A stretch of 64,000 nt of DNA from JADHOX01 sp038120515 (lineage in GTDB: Bacteria > Pseudomonadota > Alphaproteobacteria > Rickettsiales > JABIRX01), in contig JAYOLW010000003.1 of assembly GCA_038120515.1 (NCBI GenBank), forward strand, positions 37,264 through 101,263, in the 5' to 3' direction. Both the position numbers and the translations under genes were made by a program. This document shows, piece by piece, positions 26,566 through 35,185 of this stretch (position 1 is its first letter; every line of letters starts with the position of its first letter). Below the pieces are notes generated by a model. That model was given only the letters and a program-made list of their open reading frames with translations. It did not search any database and had not been told where the DNA came from.

Positions 26566-28842
26566 ATGTTGTTTATGTTAAAGAAATCTCTTTTATCCAA
26601 AACTATACTTTCGACTATTTTAAGCCTAGCAATTACACAAAACAGCTTTTCAGCTGGTAACACTCATATTCAGCTTCCTGGTAAATTTGATGCCAAGACT
26701 AATCAATTTTGGTGGCCCGATCAACTTGATTTATCAAGCCTTAGGGATCATGACCCTAGGTCCAATCCATATAGTAACTACTATGATGAAAATTTTAAAT
26801 ATAGCGAAGCGTTTACAACACTAAATCTTGAAGAAGTTAAAGCAGATATTAATGAAGTTTTAACAACATCACAAGATTGGTGGCCAGCCGATTTTGGTAA
26901 TTACGGACCATTTTTCATAAGACTTTCATGGCATAGTGCTGGAACCTATCGAACATTAGATGGTAGAGGTGGAGGTGATGGTGGTCAGATACGCTTTGAA
27001 CCACTTAATAGCTGGCCGGATAATGGAAATCTAGATAAAGCAAAAAGACTATTATGGCCAGTAAAGCAAAAATATGGCCAAAATTTATCATGGTCGGATT
27101 TAATGATCTTAGCAGGAAATGTAGCTCTTGAAAATATGGGTTTTGAAACTTATGGTTTTGCAGGTGGTAGATCCGATGATTGGGAACCTGATCTGGTATA
27201 TTGGGGTCCTGAAGTTGCAATACTTGCAAGTGACAGAGATGGCGCTGATGGCAAATTACAAAAACCTTTAGGCGCTACTCATATGGGTTTAATTTATGTC
27301 AATCCTGAAGGTCCGAAAGGAGTTCCTGACCCGGTTGGATCAGCTAAAAATATTCGGATTACATTTGCTAGAATGGCAATGAATGATGAAGAGACAGTAG
27401 CACTTATTGCTGGTGGCCATACCTTTGGAAAAATGCATGGTGCACATAACCCTAAAGAGTGCGTTGGCGCTGAACCAGCAGCAGCCCCTACAGAGCAGCA
27501 AGGTTTTGGCTGGAAAAACAAATGCGGTAAAGGTAATGCCGAAGATACAGTTACAAGTGGCTTAGAAGGAGCATGGACACAAGCGCCTACTCAATGGTCA
27601 ACATTATATCTTGAAAATCTTTTAAATAATGAATGGGAGCAAACAAGGAGTCCTGCTGGTGGTATTCAATGGATACCAAAAGACATATCACTACATAAAT
27701 CGGTGCCAGATGCTCATATAGAAGGAAAATTCCATCCTCCTGTTATGACTACAGCTGATCTTGCTTTAAAAAATGATCCTAAATATCGTGAAATCGCGCA
27801 GCGTTTTCTCGATAACCCAGAACAATATCAAAGAGCTTTCGCTAAAGCCTGGTATAAATTAACTCATCGTGATATGGGGCCAAAAATTAGGTATTTAGGT
27901 GATGAAGTTCCTGATGAAGAGTTGATTTGGCAAGATCCAATTAATAAACCTGAATATTCTTTAATCAATGCTTGGGATCAAGCAAGGCTTAAAAAGCAAA
28001 TTTTAGATTCTGACCTTACAATTTCAGAACTTGTACAAACAGCATGGGCTTCAGCTTCAACATTTAGAGCATCTGATATGCGCGGTGGTGCAAATGGTGC
28101 AAGAATTGCCTTAGAGCCTCAAATAAATTGGACTGTGAATAATCCCGAAAATTTAAATAAAGTTTTAAAGACTTTAACTAAAATTCGTGATGAATTTAAT
28201 AATTCAGTTTTTAATTTTACTAAAGTTTCGCTTGCAGATCTTATAGTCCTTGCTGGTGCAGCAGCTATTGAAGCAGCCTCATATAATGCTGGATATGAAA
28301 TTACTGTACCTTTCGAGCCAGGGCGTGGTGATGCAACACAAGCTCAAACTGACATAGCATCATTTGATTTGTTAGAACCAAAGGCAGATGCATTTAGAAA
28401 TTACTATAACAAATCAACTTCTTATCAGACTCCAATTGAGATGCTTGTAGACAAAGCTGACCAACTAAACTTAACCATTCCTGAAATGACAGTTTTAATT
28501 GGAGGAATGAGAGTTTTAAATACAAATTATGATGGAAGCCAAAATGGAGTTTTTACAGTTAATCCAGATGCACTAACTAATGATTTTTTTGTAAATCTTT
28601 TAGATATGTCTTATAAATGGCAAAAATCAAATCAAGAAGGTATTTATGAAGCAATCGATCGCAATACTGGAGAAGTAATTTTTACTGGAACCTCAGTTGA
28701 TTTAATATTTGGATCCAATTCAGAACTAAGAGCAATTTCCGAAGTATATGCTTACTATGATTCCCGTGAGAAATTTATTAAGGATTTTGTAAATGCTTGG
28801 GTAAAAGTAATGCAATTAGATAGATTTGATCTTCATGATTAA
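26566..28842 (+). CDS. katG: Catalase-peroxidase KatG, with export signal
   Basis: 758-residue haem enzyme that dismutates H2O2 and acts as a peroxidase. Both KatG halves are present. Distal Arg119-Trp122-His123 lie in FFIRLSWHSAGTYR; the Tyr and Met of the Met-Tyr-Trp adduct are in IYVNPEGP and ARMAMND; the proximal His is in GGHTFGK. The protein starts with a Sec-type signal (about 30 residues, ending SFSAG), as in exported KatP-type enzymes, so it probably acts in the periplasm. A strong terminator follows (28872-28897). Start may alternatively be Met4. Confidence 0.95.
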   Translation: MLFMLKKSLLSKTILSTILSLAITQNSFSAGNTHIQLPGKFDAKTNQFWWPDQLDLSSLRDHDPRSNPYSNYYDENFKYSEAFTTLNLEEVKADINEVLTTSQDWWPADFGNYGPFFIRLSWHSAGTYRTLDGRGGGDGGQIRFEPLNSWPDNGNLDKAKRLLWPVKQKYGQNLSWSDLMILAGNVALENMGFETYGFAGGRSDDWEPDLVYWGPEVAILASDRDGADGKLQKPLGATHMGLIYVNPEGPKGVPDPVGSAKNIRITFARMAMNDEETVALIAGGHTFGKMHGAHNPKECVGAEPAAAPTEQQGFGWKNKCGKGNAEDTVTSGLEGAWTQAPTQWSTLYLENLLNNEWEQTRSPAGGIQWIPKDISLHKSVPDAHIEGKFHPPVMTTADLALKNDPKYREIAQRFLDNPEQYQRAFAKAWYKLTHRDMGPKIRYLGDEVPDEELIWQDPINKPEYSLINAWDQARLKKQILDSDLTISELVQTAWASASTFRASDMRGGANGARIALEPQINWTVNNPENLNKVLKTLTKIRDEFNNSVFNFTKVSLADLIVLAGAAAIEAASYNAGYEITVPFEPGRGDATQAQTDIASFDLLEPKADAFRNYYNKSTSYQTPIEMLVDKADQLNLTIPEMTVLIGGMRVLNTNYDGSQNGVFTVNPDALTNDFFVNLLDMSYKWQKSNQEGIYEAIDRNTGEVIFTGTSVDLIFGSNSELRAISEVYAYYDSREKFIKDFVNAWVKVMQLDRFDLHD

Positions 28843-28871
28843 AATTACCTGCTAATTGCAAAAATTATTTT

Positions 28872-28897
28872 AAGGGCAGAAATTCTGCCCTTTTTTT
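28872..28897 (+). terminator. Rho-independent terminator after katG
   Basis: Stem GGGCAGA/TCTGCCC with AA/TT extension and a 3-nt loop, followed by seven T. It ends katG transcription; the convergent speB gene ends 6 bp further on. Confidence 0.85.
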
Positions 28898-28902
28898 ATA
28901 TT

Positions 28903-29808
28903 TTAATTATTAATAAAACTGTAAGATAATATTTTATAAGCAAGTTTAGCAGCCAAAAAATCACAAGAATGCATTCCTTTTCTTGGTGATAATTCATTAA
29001 TATCGGCACCAACAATATTAGAATTTTTCGAAACTCTTCTAATGATATCAATTACATCATCCCAAAACAGGCCTCCAGGCTCAGGAGTTCCTGTAGCTGG
29101 CATAAGGCTGGAATCAAAACCATCAACATCAAATGTTAAATATACAGGTCTATCTTTTAAAATTGAAACAATCTTTTCAATATCCCAATTCTTTTTATCT
29201 TTAGCAAAAAAGATATTAATTCTATCTTGATTTCTTTCAAGGAAAGGAATTTCTTCACTCGAGATATTTCTTATACCTATTGAAACTAAATCTACTTTAT
29301 TTTCGATTTCTTGGGCTTTATCATCTAAACAACGTCTTAAAGCTGAGGCATGACTATAATATTCTCCTTCATAACCATCTCTTAAATCTGCATGAGCATC
29401 AAAATGCAAAATTGCTAAATCTTTATATTTTTTAACAAATGGCCTAATTGATCCTGCCGAAATTGAATGCTCGCCACCAAGTACAAACGGAAATTTATTA
29501 TCATTAACAACCTGTTCCACAATATCATTTAACTGATCTAATGACTTAGCCAAATTTTTATGAATTTTTGGTTCTTTAATAGTTACAATACCAATTTGTT
29601 TATATGGCTCTACCCAAAATTCTTCATCAAATAATTCAACTTCATGACTAGCTTTTATGATAGCTTTTGGACCATTTTTCGTACCACCAAAATAACTAAC
29701 AGATTTCTCCAAACCAAAGGGAATTATCACAGCTTTTGCTTCTTGATAACCAACTGAATCAGAAGTTTCTAAGCCTAAAAAAGCTTTACTTGGTTTTACT
29801 AATTTCAT
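28903..29808 (-). CDS. speB: Agmatinase SpeB
   Basis: 301-residue ureohydrolase converting agmatine to putrescine and urea. Binuclear Mn2+ ligands: GGEHSIS, HFDAHADLRDGY, and TFDVDGFDSSLMPATGTPEPGG. Length and motifs fit SpeB rather than arginase. The start overlaps the stop of the deoxyhypusine-synthase homologue by 4 bp (translational coupling). It is the last gene in a polyamine operon. Confidence 0.9.
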   Translation of the reverse strand: MKLVKPSKAFLGLETSDSVGYQEAKAVIIPFGLEKSVSYFGGTKNGPKAIIKASHEVELFDEEFWVEPYKQIGIVTIKEPKIHKNLAKSLDQLNDIVEQVVNDNKFPFVLGGEHSISAGSIRPFVKKYKDLAILHFDAHADLRDGYEGEYYSHASALRRCLDDKAQEIENKVDLVSIGIRNISSEEIPFLERNQDRINIFFAKDKKNWDIEKIVSILKDRPVYLTFDVDGFDSSLMPATGTPEPGGLFWDDVIDIIRRVSKNSNIVGADINELSPRKGMHSCDFLAAKLAYKILSYSFINN

Positions 29809-30833
29809 TTTGCAAAAATATTAGAAAAGTTTCTTGGATTCCTTACCTTCCACAAACCCTTATGGTAAGCATCACTTATAATTAAAGGAACAACAGTAGT
29901 AGCTTCTGCATAAAGCATTTGCTCATAAACAGTATCGACTTTACCCCATGAACAGGCTTCTTTTAATGTTGAACTTGAACAAGCACCATCGCGACTGTCT
30001 GCAACTGTTATTTGAACAGCATATTTATGCATATCAACTTCTTTACCAAGAATCTCAGCACAAATCACTGTATCTTGAACAAAATTCTTTGGCACACCAC
30101 CACCAATCATAAATAAGCCAGTAGTACCAGCTTTAATCTTAACATCAGTAAGCTCACGGAAATCAGCTATTGAATCAATAGTCATATGATTATTAGGATT
30201 AACGGCTTGATGTTTTACAAGACCAAACCCTGCTGATGAATCGGTAAAAGCTGGGCAGAAAATAGGAACATTATGTTCATAAGCTAATTGAACTAATGAA
30301 TCTTGTTTTTTGGCATTGCCATTTTTTAGCCATTTACCCATTTCAGCTATAAATTCACGTGAACTATAAGGCCTAGCTTCCAAAGAGTTAGCAATGTCTA
30401 AAATTGCATGATCACATTTTTGCAAATCTTCTTCATCGATATATGTGTCATATATTCTATCAATGTAATGATCTCTTAACTCCTTATCATCAGCAAATTG
30501 ACTACCTTGATAATGTTTAAAACCTAAGGCTTCGAAGAAATCCATATCAACGATCGAGGCACCAGTTGCAACAATACAATCAACCATTTTATACCTTATC
30601 ATATCCGCATAAACCTTCATGCAACCAGCAGCAGAAGTTGACCCAGCAAGAGTTAAAACTATTGAACATTCTTTATCTGCTAACATTTTATTAAAAATCT
30701 CTGATGATTTTGCAAGATCTCTTGATGAAAAAGACATTTTCTCCATAGCGGCTATAATTGGCCTAGAGTCAAAAGCTGTTATATCAATATGTTCAACAAT
30801 ATTTTTTAAGAAATCTTTTTTATTATTCATCAT
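29805..30833 (-). CDS. Deoxyhypusine-synthase-like aminobutyltransferase
   Basis: 342 residues of the deoxyhypusine synthase (DHS) family. The lysine that forms the imine intermediate is conserved as SWGK at 295-298 (Lys298), and NAD-binding segments VLTLAGSTSAAGC, VATGASIVDMDF and FMIGGGVPKNFVQD are present. Bacteria have no eIF5A, so such homologues transfer the aminobutyl group to small diamines, making homospermidine or a related polyamine. Gene neighbours decarboxylase and agmatinase support this. Exact product unproven. Confidence 0.85.
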   Translation of the reverse strand: MMNNKKDFLKNIVEHIDITAFDSRPIIAAMEKMSFSSRDLAKSSEIFNKMLADKECSIVLTLAGSTSAAGCMKVYADMIRYKMVDCIVATGASIVDMDFFEALGFKHYQGSQFADDKELRDHYIDRIYDTYIDEEDLQKCDHAILDIANSLEARPYSSREFIAEMGKWLKNGNAKKQDSLVQLAYEHNVPIFCPAFTDSSAGFGLVKHQAVNPNNHMTIDSIADFRELTDVKIKAGTTGLFMIGGGVPKNFVQDTVICAEILGKEVDMHKYAVQITVADSRDGACSSSTLKEACSWGKVDTVYEQMLYAEATTVVPLIISDAYHKGLWKVRNPRNFSNIFAK

Positions 30834-30855
30834 TCATCTTCATGTAAATTAATTA

Positions 30856-32046
30856 TTAAGCAGCTACAATTTCAACTTTGCCATTAACAGAATGATTCTC
30901 AACATACATTGTCATTAAAGGCTCGTCACTAATATTTATAATATTTTCTTCACTGTAAAAACCATTAAACCCTGTAGCCATAGCTTTGGCATAAGCTCCT
31001 ACTTGACCTATTTCAATATAATCACCTTCTTTTATCTCATTTGGTAAATAGAAAGGACCTTTCATATAATCAAGTGAATCACAAGTCGGACCATAAAAAC
31101 TAAACGGGGTTAAATCGGTAGAATTAATTTTGTGATCATTAATTAACTTTGATGGGAACACAAAACCTAAAACACCAGCATCGAATAAACTTCCATAAGT
31201 TCCGTCATTAATATACAAATAATCATCTTTTCGAAGCTCTACTTTTACAATCAATGACATAGATTCTGCAACAATCGCCCTCCCAGGCTCTGCAAGCAAA
31301 TGCATCTTGTCCGAATTAGGAATCGATTTAAATTCTTTATTTATAAGTTTAAAATAATTTTTAAGGCTTGGCGGCATAAAACCTGGATATATTGATGGAA
31401 AACCACCACCAACATTAAAATATTTTGGCAATACATCTGATTTAGCAATAACATCTTTAACGGTTCTGATAGCGATTAAATAAGAATCAGGATGCATTGA
31501 TTGTGAACCAACATGAAAACAAACTCCACAAGACTTGGCATATTTAGCAGTTTTCTTAATTAACTCTGGGGCTTGTTGAAGATTCACACCAAATTTATCA
31601 GATAATGATATTTCTGCAAAGCTATTTGGAATAGCAATCCTTACATGCAGATTAAGATCTTTTGCATTATTTGTTTCTGATAAAATTTTATCAAGTTCAT
31701 GCTCATGATCAAGAGAGAAGTGTCTAACTCCATAATCAAAATAAGCTGTTTTAATAGCTATTCTTGATTTAACTGGATTCATAAAAAAAATCTCAGCATC
31801 ATCAAATAAATCATAAATCAACTTAACCTCTCCTAATGACGCAACATCAAAACCTTTAATACCATTTTGATATATTTGTTTTAAAATAAGTGGATCAGAG
31901 TTTGTTTTAACTGCATAAATTGATTGACCAGGAAAATGTTCCCTAAAATAATTTACAGATTTTTTTAATGCATTAGGTCTAAATACAAATTGAGATTTAT
32001 TCAAACCTTTTGCAACTAATGAAGATATCGAAACCAAATTATGCAT
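30856..32046 (-). CDS. Fold-III ornithine/lysine/arginine-type decarboxylase
   Basis: 396 residues of PLP fold type III (alanine-racemase-like barrel plus beta domain). The PLP lysine is Lys47 in YAVKTNSDP; other motifs: CFHVGSQS, FNVGGGFPS, LLAEPGRAIVAES and GPTCDSLDYM with the active-site Cys. The size (under 400 aa) matches ornithine or lysine/ornithine decarboxylases rather than biosynthetic SpeA (over 600 aa). It heads the operon, 22 bp before the DHS homologue. Substrate ornithine is likeliest; since agmatinase is encoded downstream, arginine use cannot be excluded. Confidence 0.85.
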   Translation of the reverse strand: MHNLVSISSLVAKGLNKSQFVFRPNALKKSVNYFREHFPGQSIYAVKTNSDPLILKQIYQNGIKGFDVASLGEVKLIYDLFDDAEIFFMNPVKSRIAIKTAYFDYGVRHFSLDHEHELDKILSETNNAKDLNLHVRIAIPNSFAEISLSDKFGVNLQQAPELIKKTAKYAKSCGVCFHVGSQSMHPDSYLIAIRTVKDVIAKSDVLPKYFNVGGGFPSIYPGFMPPSLKNYFKLINKEFKSIPNSDKMHLLAEPGRAIVAESMSLIVKVELRKDDYLYINDGTYGSLFDAGVLGFVFPSKLINDHKINSTDLTPFSFYGPTCDSLDYMKGPFYLPNEIKEGDYIEIGQVGAYAKAMATGFNGFYSEENIINISDEPLMTMYVENHSVNGKVEIVAA

Positions 32047-32365
32047 AAAGCCACAAAATACATAAAAGGAGAGTTAAAAAAATTTAAGCTTCTAAAAAGC
32101 AAGCGCATATTTTAGAATTTAAGTTTTTATTTAACAATCGATAATTTACATAAATGTAAATTTTATTGATTTAAATAATAAATTTTAGGTTTTAATGCAT
32201 TAAATTAGCTATTTTTTCTAATTCCGAATCGTTTAATAATGCAAATTATATAAGTATTAATCAAACCTCAAATCTAATCTGCTTTATATTTTGTTCATTT
32301 ATTTTGTAAGATAGTTTTAACATGCTAAGTTCTTAATGAGATAAAATAATTATTAGTTTTAAATT
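32047..32365. other. 319-bp divergent intergenic region, polyamine operon / zur
   Basis: No ORF or RNA gene recognised. It is very AT-rich and should hold both divergent promoters. The minus-strand leader next to the decarboxylase ATG contains a CTCTCCTTTT run (complementary to a Shine-Dalgarno), and a palindrome lies at 32144-32161. No known riboswitch was identified. Confidence 0.5.
32144..32161. promoter_or_regulatory. Palindrome upstream of the decarboxylase gene
   Basis: ATTTACAT, AA, ATGTAAAT: perfect 8-bp arms with a 2-bp centre, about 100 bp before the decarboxylase start and about 200 bp before zur. A candidate operator; no regulator identified. Confidence 0.35.
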
Positions 32366-32821
32366 ATGAACTTATATCATGATCATGAAAAATGCCAAAA
32401 TGATGCATTTACTGTTGCTACAAAAATCTGCCAAGAGAAAAACATTAGATTTACTAAATTAAGAAAAAAGGTTTTTAGCATTATCGCCAAAGATCATAAG
32501 CCTGCCAAAGCCTACGATATTCTTAGTCTTTTACAAAAAGAAGATAATTCAGCCAAACCTTCTACTGTTTATAGAACTTTAGATTTTCTACTTGAGTATA
32601 ATCTAATTCATAAATTACATATCTCTAATAGCTATGTTTCATGTACTCATCCATTAAAACACCAAAAATGCTATTTTCTAATTTGTAACAAATGTAATCA
32701 AGTCAGTGAATGTTGTAACGATCAAATTAGTAAAGAAATAGATCGAATAGCTTCAAATAATAACTTCAAAATTAGTGAGAGCATAGTTGAAATTAAGGGA
32801 GTATGTAAAAAATGCAGCTAA
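32366..32821 (+). CDS. zur: Zur, Fur-family zinc regulator
   Basis: 151 residues of the Fur family. N-terminal winged helix: RFTKLRKKVFSIIAKDHKPAKAYDILSLL and PSTVYRTLDFLLEYNLIHKL. C-terminal metal domain with two CxxC pairs, CNKC and the terminal CKKC, as in Zur. The poor HHDH-type Fur signature and the Zur-box-like site upstream of the convergent membrane-protein gene favour a zinc role. It overlaps that gene's 3' end by 4 bp. Confidence 0.82.
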   Translation: MNLYHDHEKCQNDAFTVATKICQEKNIRFTKLRKKVFSIIAKDHKPAKAYDILSLLQKEDNSAKPSTVYRTLDFLLEYNLIHKLHISNSYVSCTHPLKHQKCYFLICNKCNQVSECCNDQISKEIDRIASNNNFKISESIVEIKGVCKKCS

Positions 32822-33183
32822 TGAAATGCCGAACCAGATACTGCAATAACTAGGCTCAAAGAATATAAAAATACTGAAGTTTTAATAAATACATCATTAG
32901 TAAGATCACTAAATTTACAAAATTTTAACTTCTTTTCCTCGCAACATTCATTCTTCTTAGGTAAAAGTTTAAATAAGACTGAAACTGCCAAAATGATACC
33001 AGAAAAAATCAAAATTTCAGTCTCTAAAGATTCAAATTCAATTAGAATTGGCAAGTCAACAACAGAATTTGTGACAATTCCGACTGAGGCAAAAAGACTG
33101 ACTAAAGAAAAAAATAACGGGATCCCGCAACAGAAAATATGCATTAAGCTGCAACCAAATACTAATGAATGAAGAACTACCAT
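32818..33183 (-). CDS. Cys-rich small membrane protein, MerC-like, under a Zur-type operator
   Basis: 121 residues with three or four hydrophobic segments. Near the N-terminus are CSLMHIFCCGIPLFF (a Cys, then His and a Cys pair in the first helix), and the cytoplasmic loop has ECCEEKKLKFCKF. The arrangement recalls MerC/MerT-type metal membrane proteins, but no family is firmly recognised. A 23-bp Zur-like palindrome lies 10 bp upstream of its ATG, so it should be derepressed under zinc starvation. A zinc-handling role is therefore inferred. Confidence 0.65.
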   Translation of the reverse strand: MVVLHSLVFGCSLMHIFCCGIPLFFSLVSLFASVGIVTNSVVDLPILIEFESLETEILIFSGIILAVSVLFKLLPKKNECCEEKKLKFCKFSDLTNDVFIKTSVFLYSLSLVIAVSGSAFH

Positions 33184-33193
33184 TATCTAAAAC

Positions 33194-33216
33194 AAAATGT
33201 TATAACGTAACATTTT
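33194..33216. promoter_or_regulatory. Zur box
   Basis: Half-sites AAATGTTA and TAACATTT form a perfect inverted repeat around TAACG. Aligned with the gammaproteobacterial Zur consensus (GAAATGTTATA, N, TATAACATTTC), all but four of 22 defined positions match. It lies 10 bp before the MerC-like gene and next to zur itself. Confidence 0.7.
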
Positions 33217-33261
33217 TAGAGCAAATCCGCTATATTGTCAAGATAGAAGACTATTACAAGG

Positions 33262-34527
33262 CTATAAAGAATTAAGCCAATCACAAATTAATTTTGAACC
33301 ATTTATTAGGTTTTGAAAGATATCTCTACTTTGGAAATTATTGTTTTTAATATCATTTATAGCTTTTGTACCATCAAAATCAACAAAAGCGAGTCTTGCA
33401 GCAAAACAACTTTCATCAAGGCCAAACGCCGATCCTGGAAGCAAAGCAACCCCGGTGTCATTCATTAAAACATCACATAATTCTTTAATATTACGGATAT
33501 TCTTTTTATTTATTTGTTCTTGATATTGCGCAAAGTCAATCAACAGGTAAAATCCCCCCTGAGCCTCATGAAATAAAATATCAGAATTTTCACGAAAAAT
33601 TTTAGTGATGCTATTTAAGGCCATTCTTAAAATTTGTTTTTGTAAATCAATAAACTCTATAATGTCATTGGTTTTATTATAAGCCTTTATAGCCGCAAAT
33701 TGAACAGGAGCAGCGACTGAAGAATATGTTTCAGAACCTATTCCATTTAAAATATTAGTAAAATTTTTATCAAAATCACCATGATAATAACAAAAACCAA
33801 GACGCCAGCCCCCAGCCCCGCACCATTTTGATAACCCATTAGTCACAATTGTTTTTTCAGGGTAAAAACTTGCAATAGAATGATAATCTGATTCAAAACT
33901 AAGCAGTGAATATATCTCATCTGCAATCACTAAAATATTATATTCTCTGCATATTTCAGCAATATTTTCTAATTGTGACTTTGAATAAGTCAAACTATCA
34001 GGATTACCAGGACTTGTTAAAATTAATATTTTTTGTTTTTGTTTATCTATCAGAGTTTTAGTTAAAAAACTCTTAAGCTTTTCAGCGCTAAGACGCCATT
34101 TATTTTGGAAATCCGTATGAATATAATAACAATCTTTTTTTAGAAGTTTTGATTGCGGCATATAAGAAACCCAACTAGGAGCAGGTAAAATTAAAGCAAC
34201 ATCATTAAATGCAGCTAAAATATTATAAATAATCATTTTTGAACCTGGAGCTATATGAATATTTTCAGGCTTAATATTTATGTTATCTGTGGAATGAAAA
34301 TTTGCTATATTAGTTCTTAACAATTCAAGACCTTGAACATTAAGGTAATCATGATGATAAGCATTTTTAGCTAATTCATTAATTAGAAAATTTGGTGGAC
34401 TAAAAGGCGATTGGCCAAAACCAAATCGGTAAATTTTTTCACCTGCTGCAATTTTAGCTTTTGACAATTCATTTATTGCAAGAGTATCAGAATGACCAAC
34501 AGAATTATAATTGTTTATATTTAACAT
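33262..34527 (-). CDS. Aminotransferase class I/II
   Basis: 421-residue fold-type I PLP aminotransferase. Motifs: FGFGQSPFSPP at the N-terminus, ILTSPGNPDSLTY, VIADEIYSLL and PLP lysine in NGLSKWCGAGGWRLGF. The last third includes FAARLAFVDFDG with the carboxylate-binding Arg. It belongs to the aspartate/other aminotransferase group, though substrate is not evident. It is a stand-alone gene between the Zur box region and cytochrome b561. Confidence 0.85.
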   Translation of the reverse strand: MLNINNYNSVGHSDTLAINELSKAKIAAGEKIYRFGFGQSPFSPPNFLINELAKNAYHHDYLNVQGLELLRTNIANFHSTDNINIKPENIHIAPGSKMIIYNILAAFNDVALILPAPSWVSYMPQSKLLKKDCYYIHTDFQNKWRLSAEKLKSFLTKTLIDKQKQKILILTSPGNPDSLTYSKSQLENIAEICREYNILVIADEIYSLLSFESDYHSIASFYPEKTIVTNGLSKWCGAGGWRLGFCYYHGDFDKNFTNILNGIGSETYSSVAAPVQFAAIKAYNKTNDIIEFIDLQKQILRMALNSITKIFRENSDILFHEAQGGFYLLIDFAQYQEQINKKNIRNIKELCDVLMNDTGVALLPGSAFGLDESCFAARLAFVDFDGTKAINDIKNNNFQSRDIFQNLINGSKLICDWLNSL

Positions 34528-34590
34528 AAAAATTTATCTAAAACATAAAATTAATTTTATGTGAATTAATTTTTAATTGTCAAAATAACT

Positions 34591-35175
34591 CTATTTAATT
34601 GTTGTCATTCTTCTAAGCACATTATCTTTTCTTATAAAATGATGATATAAAGCTGCAAATATATGCACTAAAATTAGGACCCAAACAAAATATTTACCGC
34701 CTTTTTTATGGATAAAATCCATAGGTGGTTCAAAACTTTGCCAATTAAGACCAAATGAATCAACTATTAATGTTTGATAAAGCCATGTGTCAGAAAATTT
34801 AGGAATATTAAATAAAGTAAAATACTCTGTATGAACACCAGTGCCAAAATACCCAGTAAGAGGCATAATTATCATAACAGCATATAAGGTATAATGCGCA
34901 AAATGTGCAGCATTATGCTCTAATTTTGAACCTGGTTCATCTTTTGGAGTTTTATTAAGACATTTCCAAACTATTCGCAAAACAACAAAAACAAATATTG
35001 TGATACCAAAAGAAAGATGAAGCTGAAGCGCGGTCCAATTTTCTGGAGTTCTGTATTCAGTAAACCAATGTCGATAATAAACTGACATATATGAAGCTAA
35101 AAAGCCAAGTGCCACAATCCAATGTAACAAAATTGCGATTAATCCATATCTATCTTCAGTATTTTTATATTGCAT
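34591..35175 (-). CDS. Cytochrome b561
   Basis: 194 residues, four transmembrane helices, of the bacterial cytochrome b561 family. Haem-ligand histidines sit in AILLHWIVALGF, LQLHLSFGI, AHYTLYAVMIIMPLTGYFG and LVHIFAALYHHFIRKDNVLRRM. It would shuttle electrons between quinol and a periplasmic acceptor, and some members act as superoxide oxidases. It lies 10 bp after the alcohol dehydrogenase gene. Confidence 0.88.
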   Translation of the reverse strand: MQYKNTEDRYGLIAILLHWIVALGFLASYMSVYYRHWFTEYRTPENWTALQLHLSFGITIFVFVVLRIVWKCLNKTPKDEPGSKLEHNAAHFAHYTLYAVMIIMPLTGYFGTGVHTEYFTLFNIPKFSDTWLYQTLIVDSFGLNWQSFEPPMDFIHKKGGKYFVWVLILVHIFAALYHHFIRKDNVLRRMTTIK

Positions 35176-35185
35176 AAAACCAATC

